Source: Nocardia arthritidis
Lineage (GTDB): Bacteria; Actinomycetota; Actinomycetes; Mycobacteriales; Mycobacteriaceae
NCBI RefSeq assembly: GCF_011801145.1
Contig: NZ_CP046172.1
Coordinates: 7,502,001-7,566,000, forward strand
Reading direction: 5' to 3'
DNA length: 64,000 nt
Under the pieces are notes generated by a model. It was not told where the DNA came from, did no database searches, and was given only the letters and a program-made list of their open reading frames with translations. Below, piece by piece: positions 25,836 through 35,804 of the stretch. The translations under genes were made by a program, and so were the position numbers. Position 1 is the stretch's first letter. Every line of letters starts with the position of its first letter.

Positions 25836-28190
25836 TTAGCGGAAAGCCGCTCGTCGCAAGGTGAGTCGTTCGGCTCCTTCCGGTGTGTACGCGGTGCACC
25901 GGTCGCCCGCGATATCGACCGGACCGGACGAGCCGGTGTGGGTGCTGATGTCGATCGCGTCGATGGTCAGGACGGCCGGGTGTGGCGGGGCCTGGGTCCG
26001 GTGCAGCTGGTGTACCAGCGTTTCCAGCTGGTTCAGCGGGAGGTCGGCGCGGGGGGCCGGGGTGATCGGGACGAGGTCGCGCATCCGGTCTGCCTCGATG
26101 TGGGGATCGTCCGATGGCTGTCCGAGCCGAAACATGTGGCCTGCCCAGTCCAAGCGCCGCACCGGCGTGCCTTCGACCGCTTCCACCGCGTCCGGCGATG
26201 GCGGGGCGGCGCCGTAATACACCTCCGCCCGCGCGACGAGCGCACCGTCGGGTCGGGTGACGCGAATCCGAGTCCGCCAGCTGCCGCGCGCGTACCAGGC
26301 TCCCTCGGCTGTCCCGCACAGTCGGACCCCGCCGTCGACCCGCAGCGCGGACAGTGCCACGGTGACCTCCCGAAACGCGACCAGAGGAAGATCGGCGTTC
26401 TCCGGCTGCACCCAATCGGCCAGGGCGCGCATGCCTTCCAGCAGGATGCTCACGGGGATGGCGGGCGCGCCGTCGACGCGAAAGTCGTTGCAGCACGGCC
26501 ACGTTGCCGGATCGATTTCCAGCTCGGTCTCCAGCAGGGCGCCGCTGACGAATCGCCGCGGTCGCCCCAGGAACAGTCGGCGGTTGGCAAGGCGGTCCAC
26601 GGCCGCGAACTCAGGGCTGGGCGGGTAGCCGCGTAACACCGTCGGCAGCAGTGCTTTACCGAATTCGCCGATGTAGGTGCGCTCCCCCGAGCCACCGGCC
26701 AAGATCTCCCGATGCCAGTGGTGCAACCCTTCCGGCACCGCCAGGGCCGACATGTAGGCAAGTGTCGCTTCGTAATTCGTGATGATGCCCAAGCGCTCCC
26801 AGGTGGGCCAGCACATCGTGGTCACCGGGATGCGCCGCGGCCGGCCCGCCTGCTCGGTACGGGTGGCCGCCCACAGGCCGATTCGGCTCAATGCCTCATT
26901 GGCGGCGGCATATTCGAGTTGCCCGACCATTCCGCCCATCCGGCCGGCGAGCGAACCCGCGATGCTGAAGAACCGCACCGGCGGCCCGTCGGCGAGCGCG
27001 TCCAAGAGATTCAGCAGGCCAACGACTTTCACCGATACGGTCCGGCGGATATCGTCGGTCCTCTTGGCGGGCAATCGAACCGGTGTATCGACCCCGGCAT
27101 TGTGCACCACGCCGGCCAGCCGGGTTCCCGCGGCGGCGAGCAGGGCGCGTACCTGGTCCGGATCGGTGACATCGCAACGGCGATAGACGATGTCGAGTCC
27201 CTCGTCGCGAGCCGCCGCCAGTGCGCGCACCAGATCGCGGTTCCAGCGGGCGCGGGCCAGGTCGGCGCGGGCCGCGGCGACTGTCCCGGTAGTTCGTGCG
27301 GCAATCAGCAGGTTGTCGCGATGGTCGCGAAACTCACTGTCGGACAAGCTGTTCACCGGATCGTCCGGGTCCGGCACCGGCCCGCGACCGCTGACGATCA
27401 CCCGGCAACCGTGCGCGCGGCACAGGGTTTTCGCCAGTTCGAAACCGATGCCTCGCCCGCCACCCGACATGACGACGACATCGCCGGGCCCCAGGGACAG
27501 CGCAGGTTCGGGCACCTCGACCCGCTCGGCGACCAGGCTGTAGCGATGTCCGTCGGCATATCCGATTTCGAAGTGATCCCAGCGGTACGGCTCGCGGCAG
27601 ATCGCGTCCGCGTCGAGCGGGCCATCGGCCAGGTCGACGATGCGAACGTTCACATTGTCGAATTCGCGTGGCAGGCTTTTCGCCAAACCGGCCCACAGCC
27701 CACCCAGCGGCTGGGAGATCGGACCGTCGGCGAACCCATGCCTGCCGCCCATGCGGGTGACGACGAGGTAGAACAAACGGTCGGTGTCGATTTCGGCGCG
27801 CCAGTCGTCGAAACACTGCCGCAGCAACCCGATCGATTGAAGCAGCGGCGGCTCCCACTCGTAGCGACGCGAAATATCCAACTGCGCTTCGATATTCAGG
27901 TCGATCACGCCATCGATACCACCCGCGGACCGATAGAAACCGGCTACGTCGGCATCGGGAGCCAGCCGATGTGGTCGCGCACCCGCTCGGTGCAGCGCGG
28001 CGACGATCGCGTCGGCGGAGGCCGCGCTGCCGCCGACGACGGCCACCCGGCGCCCGGCCAGTCGCGGGCTCGGTTCCGGCGGCAACGCGGGCACCTGGAT
28101 CGGGCGCCAGATGAATCGCCGCACGGGCAGCACCGAACGATCGGCTGGGTAAACAGTTTCCGCTTGCGCGGCATGCACCGTCACGTTCAT
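25836..28190 (-). CDS. PKS tailoring protein: KR plus degenerate DH-like domain
   Basis: 784 residues. The ATG at 28190 overlaps the P450 stop (ATGA). Residues ~20-235 form the KR structural half. Residues ~236-480 are the catalytic KR half, with the NADP motif MSGGGRGIGFELA near 241 and the active site SIAGSLAGR...LEYAAANEAL (Tyr 427, Asn 431). Residues ~540-784 look like a double-hotdog DH, but at the catalytic His position the sequence reads CCNDFRVDGAPAIP, with Asp where the synthase in this cluster has His (DHQVHRSPTLP). The KR should be active and the DH-like part probably is not. It is the last gene of a four-gene operon. Confidence 0.8.
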   Translation of the reverse strand: MNVTVHAAQAETVYPADRSVLPVRRFIWRPIQVPALPPEPSPRLAGRRVAVVGGSAASADAIVAALHRAGARPHRLAPDADVAGFYRSAGGIDGVIDLNIEAQLDISRRYEWEPPLLQSIGLLRQCFDDWRAEIDTDRLFYLVVTRMGGRHGFADGPISQPLGGLWAGLAKSLPREFDNVNVRIVDLADGPLDADAICREPYRWDHFEIGYADGHRYSLVAERVEVPEPALSLGPGDVVVMSGGGRGIGFELAKTLCRAHGCRVIVSGRGPVPDPDDPVNSLSDSEFRDHRDNLLIAARTTGTVAAARADLARARWNRDLVRALAAARDEGLDIVYRRCDVTDPDQVRALLAAAGTRLAGVVHNAGVDTPVRLPAKRTDDIRRTVSVKVVGLLNLLDALADGPPVRFFSIAGSLAGRMGGMVGQLEYAAANEALSRIGLWAATRTEQAGRPRRIPVTTMCWPTWERLGIITNYEATLAYMSALAVPEGLHHWHREILAGGSGERTYIGEFGKALLPTVLRGYPPSPEFAAVDRLANRRLFLGRPRRFVSGALLETELEIDPATWPCCNDFRVDGAPAIPVSILLEGMRALADWVQPENADLPLVAFREVTVALSALRVDGGVRLCGTAEGAWYARGSWRTRIRVTRPDGALVARAEVYYGAAPPSPDAVEAVEGTPVRRLDWAGHMFRLGQPSDDPHIEADRMRDLVPITPAPRADLPLNQLETLVHQLHRTQAPPHPAVLTIDAIDISTHTGSSGPVDIAGDRCTAYTPEGAERLTLRRAAFR

Positions 28191-29560
28191 CGCGACCTCG
28201 GCTCGACCCGCAGCACGACCCCGTTCTCGGGCCGCAACGTCACATAGGTGGACAGATCGGCGGAATGCCCTGGCACCGTGGTGATCCGGAACCGGGACAC
28301 GATCATCGCCAGCGTCAGCTGCATCTGCATCAACGCCATCGCATGTCCGATGCATTTGCGCTGCCCGCCGCCGAAGGGGAAGTACGCGTACTTCGGCCGG
28401 TCGGCCGCGACCGCCGGATCGAATCGGTCCGGGTCGAATCGCGAAGGGGCGGACCAGAACTCGGGGTGGCGATGGGTCGCGTACGAGCACAGGAACAGGC
28501 TGTCACCGGCCGGGATGTGCCAGCCGTCCACCTCGTCGTCGGCCAGCGCTTGGCGCGGGTAGACGTAGACCGCCGGATGCAGTCGCAACGTCTCGTCGGT
28601 GACCGCCTTCGTATACGCGAGCCGCGATAAATCGGAGAGCACGGGATCGCGGCCCGCGAACACCTGCTGCGCTTCGGCGAACATCCGCTCCTGCACCTCG
28701 GGATTTCGCGCCAGCTCGTACAGCGCCCAGGACAGGCCCGTACCGGTGGTCTCGTGCCCGGCGATGAACACCGTCATCAACTCGTCCCGTACGTTCTCGG
28801 TGGTCAATGGCCGCCCGGTGGCCGCATCGGTGGAATTCAACAGCAGATTCACCAAATCGGGCCGGTCGCCGTGCGTTCCGCTGCGATGCGCCTCGATGAT
28901 CCGGCCGGCCATATCGAACATCGTCGCCTGCGCGCGGGCCACGCGACGGTGATACGGCAAGGACAGCCACGACGGCAGCAGCTGAACCACGGTGCCCTGG
29001 AACACGATCGCCTCGATCACGGTTTGCATGGCCGCCCCGATCCGGGGCCAATCCGGCTCCAGGTCGGTGTCGAACATGATCCGGCCCAACGCGCCCAGGC
29101 TGATCCGCATCATGTCGGGCACCACATCTTCGATGACCGGACCATCGGACGCGGCCCAGCCGTCGAGCACCACGGTGGTGGACCGCACCATCTCCTCGGC
29201 CATGGCGTCGATCGCGGTCTTGTGGAACAGCGGATTGACCAGTCGGCGCCGGTTACGCCACGATTCGCCATCCATGGTCAGCAGACCCTGACCCATGAAC
29301 AGCTTGAACCATTCGTAGGCGATACCGCGCACGTAATTGCCGTTGTTCTCCTGCAGCACATGCTGAACCGCATTCGGATGGTAGGCGATGTTCACGGTGA
29401 ACAGACCCAGCGGCAAGCGCACCATATCGCCGTACCGACGGTGCAAGCTGGCGAGAAATTCGGGTGCATTGTCACCCAGCGCTCGAGCATTGCCGAGGAT
29501 ATGGCGAAATCCGATAGGGCCTGGCGGGATTCGGTTGGTGGATGAGGTGGTGACGATCAT
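28187..29560 (-). CDS. Cytochrome P450
   Basis: 457 residues with all P450 hallmarks: I-helix oxygen-binding motif IAGHETTG (~267-274), ExxR in DETLRLHP (~323), and the haem loop FPFGGGQRKCIGHAMA with Cys 403. The ATG at 29560 starts one base after the stop of the megasynthase gene and the stop overlaps the next start, so it sits inside the synthase operon and most likely oxidises the product or an ACP-bound intermediate. Redox partners are not encoded nearby. Confidence 0.93.
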   Translation of the reverse strand: MIVTTSSTNRIPPGPIGFRHILGNARALGDNAPEFLASLHRRYGDMVRLPLGLFTVNIAYHPNAVQHVLQENNGNYVRGIAYEWFKLFMGQGLLTMDGESWRNRRRLVNPLFHKTAIDAMAEEMVRSTTVVLDGWAASDGPVIEDVVPDMMRISLGALGRIMFDTDLEPDWPRIGAAMQTVIEAIVFQGTVVQLLPSWLSLPYHRRVARAQATMFDMAGRIIEAHRSGTHGDRPDLVNLLLNSTDAATGRPLTTENVRDELMTVFIAGHETTGTGLSWALYELARNPEVQERMFAEAQQVFAGRDPVLSDLSRLAYTKAVTDETLRLHPAVYVYPRQALADDEVDGWHIPAGDSLFLCSYATHRHPEFWSAPSRFDPDRFDPAVAADRPKYAYFPFGGGQRKCIGHAMALMQMQLTLAMIVSRFRITTVPGHSADLSTYVTLRPENGVVLRVEPRSR

Positions 29561-29561
29561 T

Positions 29562-32500
29562 TCAACGGCTTTCACTGCTAGAGGTGATTGAGTTGGTCTG
29601 TTGTGTTGCGGGAGTGAGGAATCCGATCGGGGCCCAGTCGACGTCGGTGAACGACACGACGACCCGGCCATCACGGCGGACCGCCGCGAAACGGTTGTCC
29701 CCGGCGGCCGGTACGACCGCGTAGAGCTCGATCGGTTCCGGTGCGAGCAGTGCGTCGTTGGTGTGCTCGTACAGATCCAGACGCCCGATGCGGCGCGGTG
29801 CCACGATCGGGATCGCGCCGTCGGCATCCGGTTCGGCGAGCGCACCGGTGCGCAGCAATCCATCGAGCAGCAGCGTCGGCACCCGAAAGCGGGAGAACAG
29901 CGGGTCATCGGGTGCCACCCGCAGTCGAGCGGTGGCGCGCTTACCGAGCGGATGCAGCCGGGTATCGGTGGTCGAGACGAACGGCCCCCGCAGCGAAATC
30001 GGTGACGCCGCATCGTGATACGCGTCGATGACCGGTACTTCGTCGGCCGGATACCAGTCCGGCCACCGCGGCGCGGGCGGCAGCACCGGTGACAGCAGAG
30101 CGGTCACGGTGAAGTGTGGCCGGTCGGTGATCAGCACGGTGCCGTTCGGCGCGACGACATCACCGGTGACGGTGACCGCCACACTCGTTCGGACCGAATC
30201 CTGCCGGATCACCTCGGCCCGAATGCGTTTCACCTGCGGCCGGTTACCGAGCTTCAGGAAATGGTGCAGCTCCAGATCCTCCAGCGCGTGGACTCGCAGT
30301 CCCGGCAGCAGTGCGGCGGCCGCCTCCACCGCCATCTCGGCGACGAAAGTCGCTGGCAGCGTGGGTGATCGGTGCACCTGATGGTCCGCCAGGTAGGGAT
30401 CCGTGGTCAGGTCGAAGGTCCGCTCGTGCACCGCCCACGGCCTGCCCTCGGTGACGCCGGAGGCGATCAAGCGATCGCGATAAAACGGGCGCGGGGTCGG
30501 ACCGAGGAAACCGGGGAGCAGGGCGTCGATGGTGCCGTACTCCGCGACACCCAGATGCGCCACCTGCGGCCGAGGACGCTCGATGTGCTCCATAAAGCGT
30601 TGCACGCCTTCGGTATTGGTGAATTTCGAGTACCGGCCGCTCTTGTCGTAGTAATCCTTGGCCAGCCCGTCCGCCGCCAAACCCACCTCTGCCCAACGGG
30701 TCCAACCGATAGTGGTTTCGCGACCGGGTTCCCGCACCGCGCGAGAAGAGGCGGCGGTGGCGAGAAAATCGTTGCCGCAGGTGTAATCCACCTCCCCGAC
30801 CTGACCGGTGATCCCGACCAGCGACCCGAAATTGCACCACAGCCGCGGCGGATGCGCGGCCAACGCGACCCGCAGGTTGGTGTACCCGACGAGTTTGATA
30901 TCGCGGATGGCACGGAATTCGGCGAAGTCCTTGACCGCGATCCGAGACGACCGATTGCGCCCGGCCGCATTGACCAGCAGGTCGATCCGGCCGGACGCAC
31001 CCAGTATTCGATCGACCGCCTGCCGCACCGAGGCCAGGTCGGTCACATCGCATTCCAGATAGGTCACCTCCGCGCCGGCCACGGCGATCCGTTCCAGGGT
31101 GGACCGGGCGCGGCGCACATTGGCGATGTTCTGGTACTCGGCGTTGAGCGCACCCGGCGTCCGGGTCGGATCGGCGGCCAGCCGGGTGCGGATGAAATCG
31201 CGTTTGGCCGTGGCGAATTGCTCGTCGGTCAAACTCAGGTAGGCGGCGGGCGCGCCCTCGATATCGGAACTGCCGAGCAGATAGAACCGGCCACCGAACC
31301 GTTCGGCCACGGCCACCATCAATTCGGCGGTAATGCCACGCGCACCGCCGACCGCGACGATCACCGAATCCCGGTCCAACTGCGCGCCACCATCGGTGCC
31401 GTCCGATTCGACTGTGCGCCAACCGATGCGGCCGTCGACCGGCAGAGCGCCAGGCCACCCGGCGGGCTCCGCATCGGCGACCAGTCGGCCCGTGTGCCGA
31501 ATTCCGGCGGCGTAGTACGCGACCGGCAGGCCGCGCGCCCGCATCGATTCCGACTCCGCCTCGGCGACAGCGGATTTCGCCGCACCGTCGGTCACGACGG
31601 CGAATGTGAGACCCTGTTCGCGCTCGAGATGGGCGACCTTGACGAATCCGGTGAACACCCCGACGTAAGGGTTTGGCGTTGTGCCCGTGATCGCGTCCAT
31701 CAGCACCGCGATGGTGCTCGACTCGGGCGTCGCCAACGCCCGTGCCCGCTGCCGGGTGACCAAAAACAGCAGATCGTGTAGCGCCTGGACGCGCGCGGTC
31801 TGCTCCGACGTCACCTCGGCCCCGAGCGCGGTCACCAGTCGCAGATGCCGCAACCTGGCCTCGGGATCGAGCCGATCCAATAGCGCGGCAACGGTTTCCG
31901 GTGTCACATCGGCGATATGCACGGCCCGCGGATGCCGCGACAGGGCGAGTACGGTTACGGTGTCCGGCAGGGTGAGCTCATCCAGGATGGTCGCGTCGTC
32001 GGTGAGCAAGAATGTCGGCGCGTCGGGCCAGAACGGGGTGGGCGGCCGCACCACCGTGCCGGGGTCGACGACGAGCTGCCAGGTGTGCACGTCGATGCTC
32101 GGTGCCGCAACCGGATTCGCACTGTCATCGGCGAAACCGGCGCTCTGCCCGGGCCCCCCAATAGCGGGTTCCTCGGCTCGGGCGCCAGCGCCTTCGACCC
32201 CGATGATGAAATCGGGAGCATCGGCACCGCCTCGGCACACCACGAGGGCTCTGCCGTCGCGGCCGACCGTGCCGAGAGCGCGGAGTATGCCGACCGCGCC
32301 CTCGGCGGCGAGGAATGTGGCGCGGTGTGTCGATGGTGTTGCGCCGCACTCGATTACGGAATTCATGTCGTTCGGGGCAGGGTTGGTGTCGAGATAGCCG
32401 AGGATCGGCAAGCCCTCGGCCCGAGCGGTTTCGGGGGTGGTGAGGGCCAGTAGGAACGCGCCCTCCGCCAGCTCCACCTGCTCGGGCAGCATCGTGGCGA

Positions 32501-35500
32501 GCAGTTCGCGCTGCTCCGGGGTGCTGTTGCCGTTGATCCCGCCCACCAGAGCCATACTCAGTTCACCGGTCCGCAGGTAGCGGCCCGCGATATCGATGGC
32601 GGTCACCGCCGAGGTGAACCCGGTGTCGACGGTCATGTTCAGGCCGTTGAGCCCGAAGTAGTTCGCCACCCGCGCGGGAATGACATTCGGCATCATGCCG
32701 GGAAAGGTGTCCTCGGTCGACGGCGGCACCAGTGCCTTGATGTCGGCCGCGATGTCGGCGAGCACCTCATCGATCCAGGGGCCGCGCTCATCCTCTCCGG
32801 CGAGATCGGCGTCACCGCGCAGCGCGGCGGCAACATCGTCGAGGTAGCAGCGCAGCGCGTACAGCGTCGCATTGCGGGTGCCACCGAAATGGCCGAGCAC
32901 CACACCGGTGTCGCCTTGCCGGCGGGTCCAGAAGTCGCCGAGCTCATCGCGGATCGATCGAGCGCAGGCCAGCACCATCAGCTGGCAGCGGTCGATGGCG
33001 CGCATGGTCGGCGGCGGCATCTTCACCTGGGTGAGCGGCGGCAGCGGGTACCGGTCACCGAAGCCGACCCGAGCCGCCGGGTCGGCAAGCCACCCGTCGA
33101 GCGACATAGCATCCGGCAGGTGTGTCGCGACCGCAACCACCGCGAGCCGCGACTGTTGCGCGCCACCGCCTTTCGCACGAAGCGAGGAAACCGTGGACAC
33201 AGCAGTGGGCTCGGCCGCAACGGGTTTGCCGGGATCGCCTGCGGCGGCGACAGGTTCGGTCACCACGAGATGGGCGTTTGTGCCGCCGAAACCGAAGCCG
33301 GACACCGACGCGACCCGGGGTGCATCGGATGCGACCCAGGACACCGGGGACGTCGGAATCGCCAAATCGCCGGAGTCGAGGGCGAATTCGTCGGGTGGCG
33401 AGGTATAGCGATGCTGCGGTGTGATGGTCTCGTGCTGAAAGCCGAGTAGTACCTGAATCAATGATGCGGTACCGGCCGCCCAGCCTGTGTGTCCGATCAC
33501 CGACTTGTTCGAGGTCACCCGGATCGGCCGTACGCTGTCGAAACTGCTTCGCAGCGTGCCGAATTCGGTGACATCCCCAGCGGGCGTGCCGGTGGCGTGC
33601 GCGATGATCCAGTCCGGTGTGCGGTCGGTTCCGGACAGGGCACGGCGGATGGCCAGTTCCTGCCCGGCGGCGCTCGGCGCGTAGATCGCCTTGCCCTTCC
33701 CGTCCGACGAACTTCCGAACGCCGTGATCGTCCCGAGCACCCGGTCACCGTCGGCCCGGGCCCGGCTCAGCCGTTTGAGCACAACGGTTGCGGCGCCGTC
33801 GGAGAACAGCACACCGTCGGCGGTCCGGTCCAGGGCCCGCACCTCACCGGTGCGCGACAGCCCATTGAGTTTGCCGAACAACACCGAGCCGCGCGGACCC
33901 ACCGCGAAAGCTCCCGCACAGACCGCGATGTCGTACCTGTTCTCCAGCAGACCCTTGGCGCCGATATCGACGGCGTATAGCGACGAGGAGCACGCGGTGT
34001 CGACCATCACCACGTCGGTATCGGCGGGCAATACACCGGTGATGGCATTGCGCCCGACCCGGTGCGGGAAGAACCGCGATGTCTCGCCGACACTTCGTGG
34101 ATACCGTGTGCGCAAACGCTTTTCGGCGCGAGCCGCCAAGCGGTCCGCATCGGGCACGCCGCGCTGCGCGAGCGCCGTACGCAGCCGCCGAAGCACGCCC
34201 GACACGACGGTCGCCTCTTCCAGATGCTGGTTGCCGTCGGCGGTGTAACCGGCCTGAAAACTAACCCGGTCACCCCGGCGCCGACGCACCGAATCCATCG
34301 CCTGCAGCACCGAATGGCGCAGCCACAGCGTTGTCGCTTCCATCTCCTTGCCGTCGCGCAGTTCCTCGGCGAGCACATGGTGCGGCTGGAAGTCCCTGAT
34401 GAAGGCACCGTGCCGCGAATACGACTTGTCCTCGCCCGCACCGTCGGCCGAATAGAAACTGTCGCTGTGCCACCGCTGCGGCGGCGCGGGCTCGAACAGA
34501 TCCGCACCCGAAATCAGTTCGTCCCAATACTGTTCGGGATTGCTGGCGCCGGGCACGACAATGCCCATACCAACGATGGCGATAGCGTCGGAAGCGGCGT
34601 CCTGATCGGAGACCGCGTCATCATCTAAGGCTGCGTGATCATTCGGGACCGCCGCATCCTCGAAGACCTTGTGATCATCCGAGACCGCCCCACCAACGGA
34701 CAGCTCGCGATCATCCGGTACCGCCCCATCATCGGAGCCCGAATCATCCGAGACCGCCCCATCATCGGAGCCCGAACCATCCGAGACCACCCCATCATCG
34801 GAGCCCGAATCATCCGAGACCACCCCATCATCGAAGGCCGAATCATCCGAGACCACCCCATCATCGAAGGCCGAATCATCCGAGACCACCCCATCATCGA
34901 AGGCCGAATCATCCGAGACTGCCGCATCATCGAAGGCCTCGTCATCATCAGAGCCAACGTCATCGGGACCCGCATCATCGTCGACAGCACCCGCAGCGAT
35001 GCGGGTCCTGCTCAACCTCGGGGCGAGTAGTGCCGCACCCGTTGACATTCCACCGTCGGCGAGGACCACCTGACCGGTGATCCAACTTGCGTCGGTCGAG
35101 GCGAGGAATGCGACGAGCGCGGCCAGTTCCTCAGGCGTGCCGAGACGCCCCATCGGCGTGGCATCGACAACGGCTCGCTGCATCGCCCCGGAGTCCGGAA
35201 ACTGATCTGCAACAGGGGTTTTCAGCATGCCCGCCGCGGCGGCGTTCACTCGGATCCCCTGCGGTGCGTATTCGACGGCCAGGTAGCGGGTCATCGCCTC
35301 CACCGCCGCTTTGGCGGGGCCGCACGCGAAATAGTTGGCCATCACCAACTGGCCGCCGCCGACGGTGGAGAGGTTGACGATATTCGCCCCGTCCCGGCCC
35401 GCCATCAGTTCGGCCGCGCGCCGCGCGCAACCGAATCCCCCTTTCAGGTTGGTGTCGACGGCTTTGTCGATCATCGCGTCGGTGACCTCGCCGACGCCGA

Positions 35501-35795
35501 CGAGCGCCCCGTCTGCGGCGTTGTTCACCAGGATGTCGAGGCCGCCATATTCTTGCGCGACCTGATCGAACATTCGATTCCGCTGTGCCGCAACGGCTAC
35601 CGATGCGCGGATCACCGCACCCCGGCCGCCGCGTGCCTGGATCTCGGCCAGGGTTTCGCGCGCCTGAGCCGGTGATCGCCAGTGGTTGACGATGACGAAT
35701 GCGCCCTCGGCGGCCAGCCGCAGCGATATGGCCTTGCCGACGTTTCGGGCCCCACCCGTGACCAGTGCGATCTTGCCTTCGAACCGTCCAGTCAT
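29562..35795 (-). CDS. Iterative megasynthase: FabL-type ER - KS - CLF-like KS - KR - DH
   Basis: 2077 residues. Order: (1) ~4-256, an SDR resembling FabL enoyl-ACP reductase, with TGGARNVGKA and a Tyr-x6-Lys pair in NYFACGPAK (Tyr 155, Lys 162); the classical YxxxK position is Cys; (2) ~265-400, an acidic Asp/Ser repeat linker; (3) ~404-850, a ketosynthase with DTACSSS (Cys 602), HATGTP and NKSVIGHTGW; (4) ~885-1205, a second KS-like domain whose Cys is replaced (DTGFTSA), so chain-length-factor-like; (5) ~1300-1780, a KR with AVGGARGIT and VDYTCGN (Tyr 1671); (6) ~1795-2060, a DH with DHQVHRSPTLP. No AT or ACP is present; the next gene upstream supplies both. KS-CLF pairing recalls PUFA synthases. 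The ATG is chosen behind GAGGTG; GTG 35801 is an alternative. Confidence 0.85.
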   Translation of the reverse strand: MTGRFEGKIALVTGGARNVGKAISLRLAAEGAFVIVNHWRSPAQARETLAEIQARGGRGAVIRASVAVAAQRNRMFDQVAQEYGGLDILVNNAADGALVGVGEVTDAMIDKAVDTNLKGGFGCARRAAELMAGRDGANIVNLSTVGGGQLVMANYFACGPAKAAVEAMTRYLAVEYAPQGIRVNAAAAGMLKTPVADQFPDSGAMQRAVVDATPMGRLGTPEELAALVAFLASTDASWITGQVVLADGGMSTGAALLAPRLSRTRIAAGAVDDDAGPDDVGSDDDEAFDDAAVSDDSAFDDGVVSDDSAFDDGVVSDDSAFDDGVVSDDSGSDDGVVSDGSGSDDGAVSDDSGSDDGAVPDDRELSVGGAVSDDHKVFEDAAVPNDHAALDDDAVSDQDAASDAIAIVGMGIVVPGASNPEQYWDELISGADLFEPAPPQRWHSDSFYSADGAGEDKSYSRHGAFIRDFQPHHVLAEELRDGKEMEATTLWLRHSVLQAMDSVRRRRGDRVSFQAGYTADGNQHLEEATVVSGVLRRLRTALAQRGVPDADRLAARAEKRLRTRYPRSVGETSRFFPHRVGRNAITGVLPADTDVVMVDTACSSSLYAVDIGAKGLLENRYDIAVCAGAFAVGPRGSVLFGKLNGLSRTGEVRALDRTADGVLFSDGAATVVLKRLSRARADGDRVLGTITAFGSSSDGKGKAIYAPSAAGQELAIRRALSGTDRTPDWIIAHATGTPAGDVTEFGTLRSSFDSVRPIRVTSNKSVIGHTGWAAGTASLIQVLLGFQHETITPQHRYTSPPDEFALDSGDLAIPTSPVSWVASDAPRVASVSGFGFGGTNAHLVVTEPVAAAGDPGKPVAAEPTAVSTVSSLRAKGGGAQQSRLAVVAVATHLPDAMSLDGWLADPAARVGFGDRYPLPPLTQVKMPPPTMRAIDRCQLMVLACARSIRDELGDFWTRRQGDTGVVLGHFGGTRNATLYALRCYLDDVAAALRGDADLAGEDERGPWIDEVLADIAADIKALVPPSTEDTFPGMMPNVIPARVANYFGLNGLNMTVDTGFTSAVTAIDIAGRYLRTGELSMALVGGINGNSTPEQRELLATMLPEQVELAEGAFLLALTTPETARAEGLPILGYLDTNPAPNDMNSVIECGATPSTHRATFLAAEGAVGILRALGTVGRDGRALVVCRGGADAPDFIIGVEGAGARAEEPAIGGPGQSAGFADDSANPVAAPSIDVHTWQLVVDPGTVVRPPTPFWPDAPTFLLTDDATILDELTLPDTVTVLALSRHPRAVHIADVTPETVAALLDRLDPEARLRHLRLVTALGAEVTSEQTARVQALHDLLFLVTRQRARALATPESSTIAVLMDAITGTTPNPYVGVFTGFVKVAHLEREQGLTFAVVTDGAAKSAVAEAESESMRARGLPVAYYAAGIRHTGRLVADAEPAGWPGALPVDGRIGWRTVESDGTDGGAQLDRDSVIVAVGGARGITAELMVAVAERFGGRFYLLGSSDIEGAPAAYLSLTDEQFATAKRDFIRTRLAADPTRTPGALNAEYQNIANVRRARSTLERIAVAGAEVTYLECDVTDLASVRQAVDRILGASGRIDLLVNAAGRNRSSRIAVKDFAEFRAIRDIKLVGYTNLRVALAAHPPRLWCNFGSLVGITGQVGEVDYTCGNDFLATAASSRAVREPGRETTIGWTRWAEVGLAADGLAKDYYDKSGRYSKFTNTEGVQRFMEHIERPRPQVAHLGVAEYGTIDALLPGFLGPTPRPFYRDRLIASGVTEGRPWAVHERTFDLTTDPYLADHQVHRSPTLPATFVAEMAVEAAAALLPGLRVHALEDLELHHFLKLGNRPQVKRIRAEVIRQDSVRTSVAVTVTGDVVAPNGTVLITDRPHFTVTALLSPVLPPAPRWPDWYPADEVPVIDAYHDAASPISLRGPFVSTTDTRLHPLGKRATARLRVAPDDPLFSRFRVPTLLLDGLLRTGALAEPDADGAIPIVAPRRIGRLDLYEHTNDALLAPEPIELYAVVPAAGDNRFAAVRRDGRVVVSFTDVDWAPIGFLTPATQQTNSITSSSESR
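34710..34940 (-). repeat. Seven 33-bp tandem repeats inside the megasynthase linker
   Basis: Seven in-phase 33-bp units (34710, 34743, 34776, 34809, 34842, 34875 and 34908) encode 11-residue units of the type VSDDSAFDDGV or VSDDSGSDDGA. Three central units are near-identical, so the array has probably expanded or contracted recently. Degenerate copies continue on both sides. The result is a flexible, highly acidic spacer between the ER and KS domains. Confidence 0.9.
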
Positions 35796-35804
35796 CCTCA
35801 CACC

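Noticed and set aside
34621..34990. Repeat array considered as CRISPR-like
   Set aside because: The 33-bp units are contiguous without spacers and keep the reading frame of the megasynthase.
29562..35795. First domain as a classical FabG-type ketoreductase
   Set aside because: The YxxxK tyrosine position is Cys; the Tyr-x6-Lys spacing and flanking sequence fit FabL-type enoyl reductases better.
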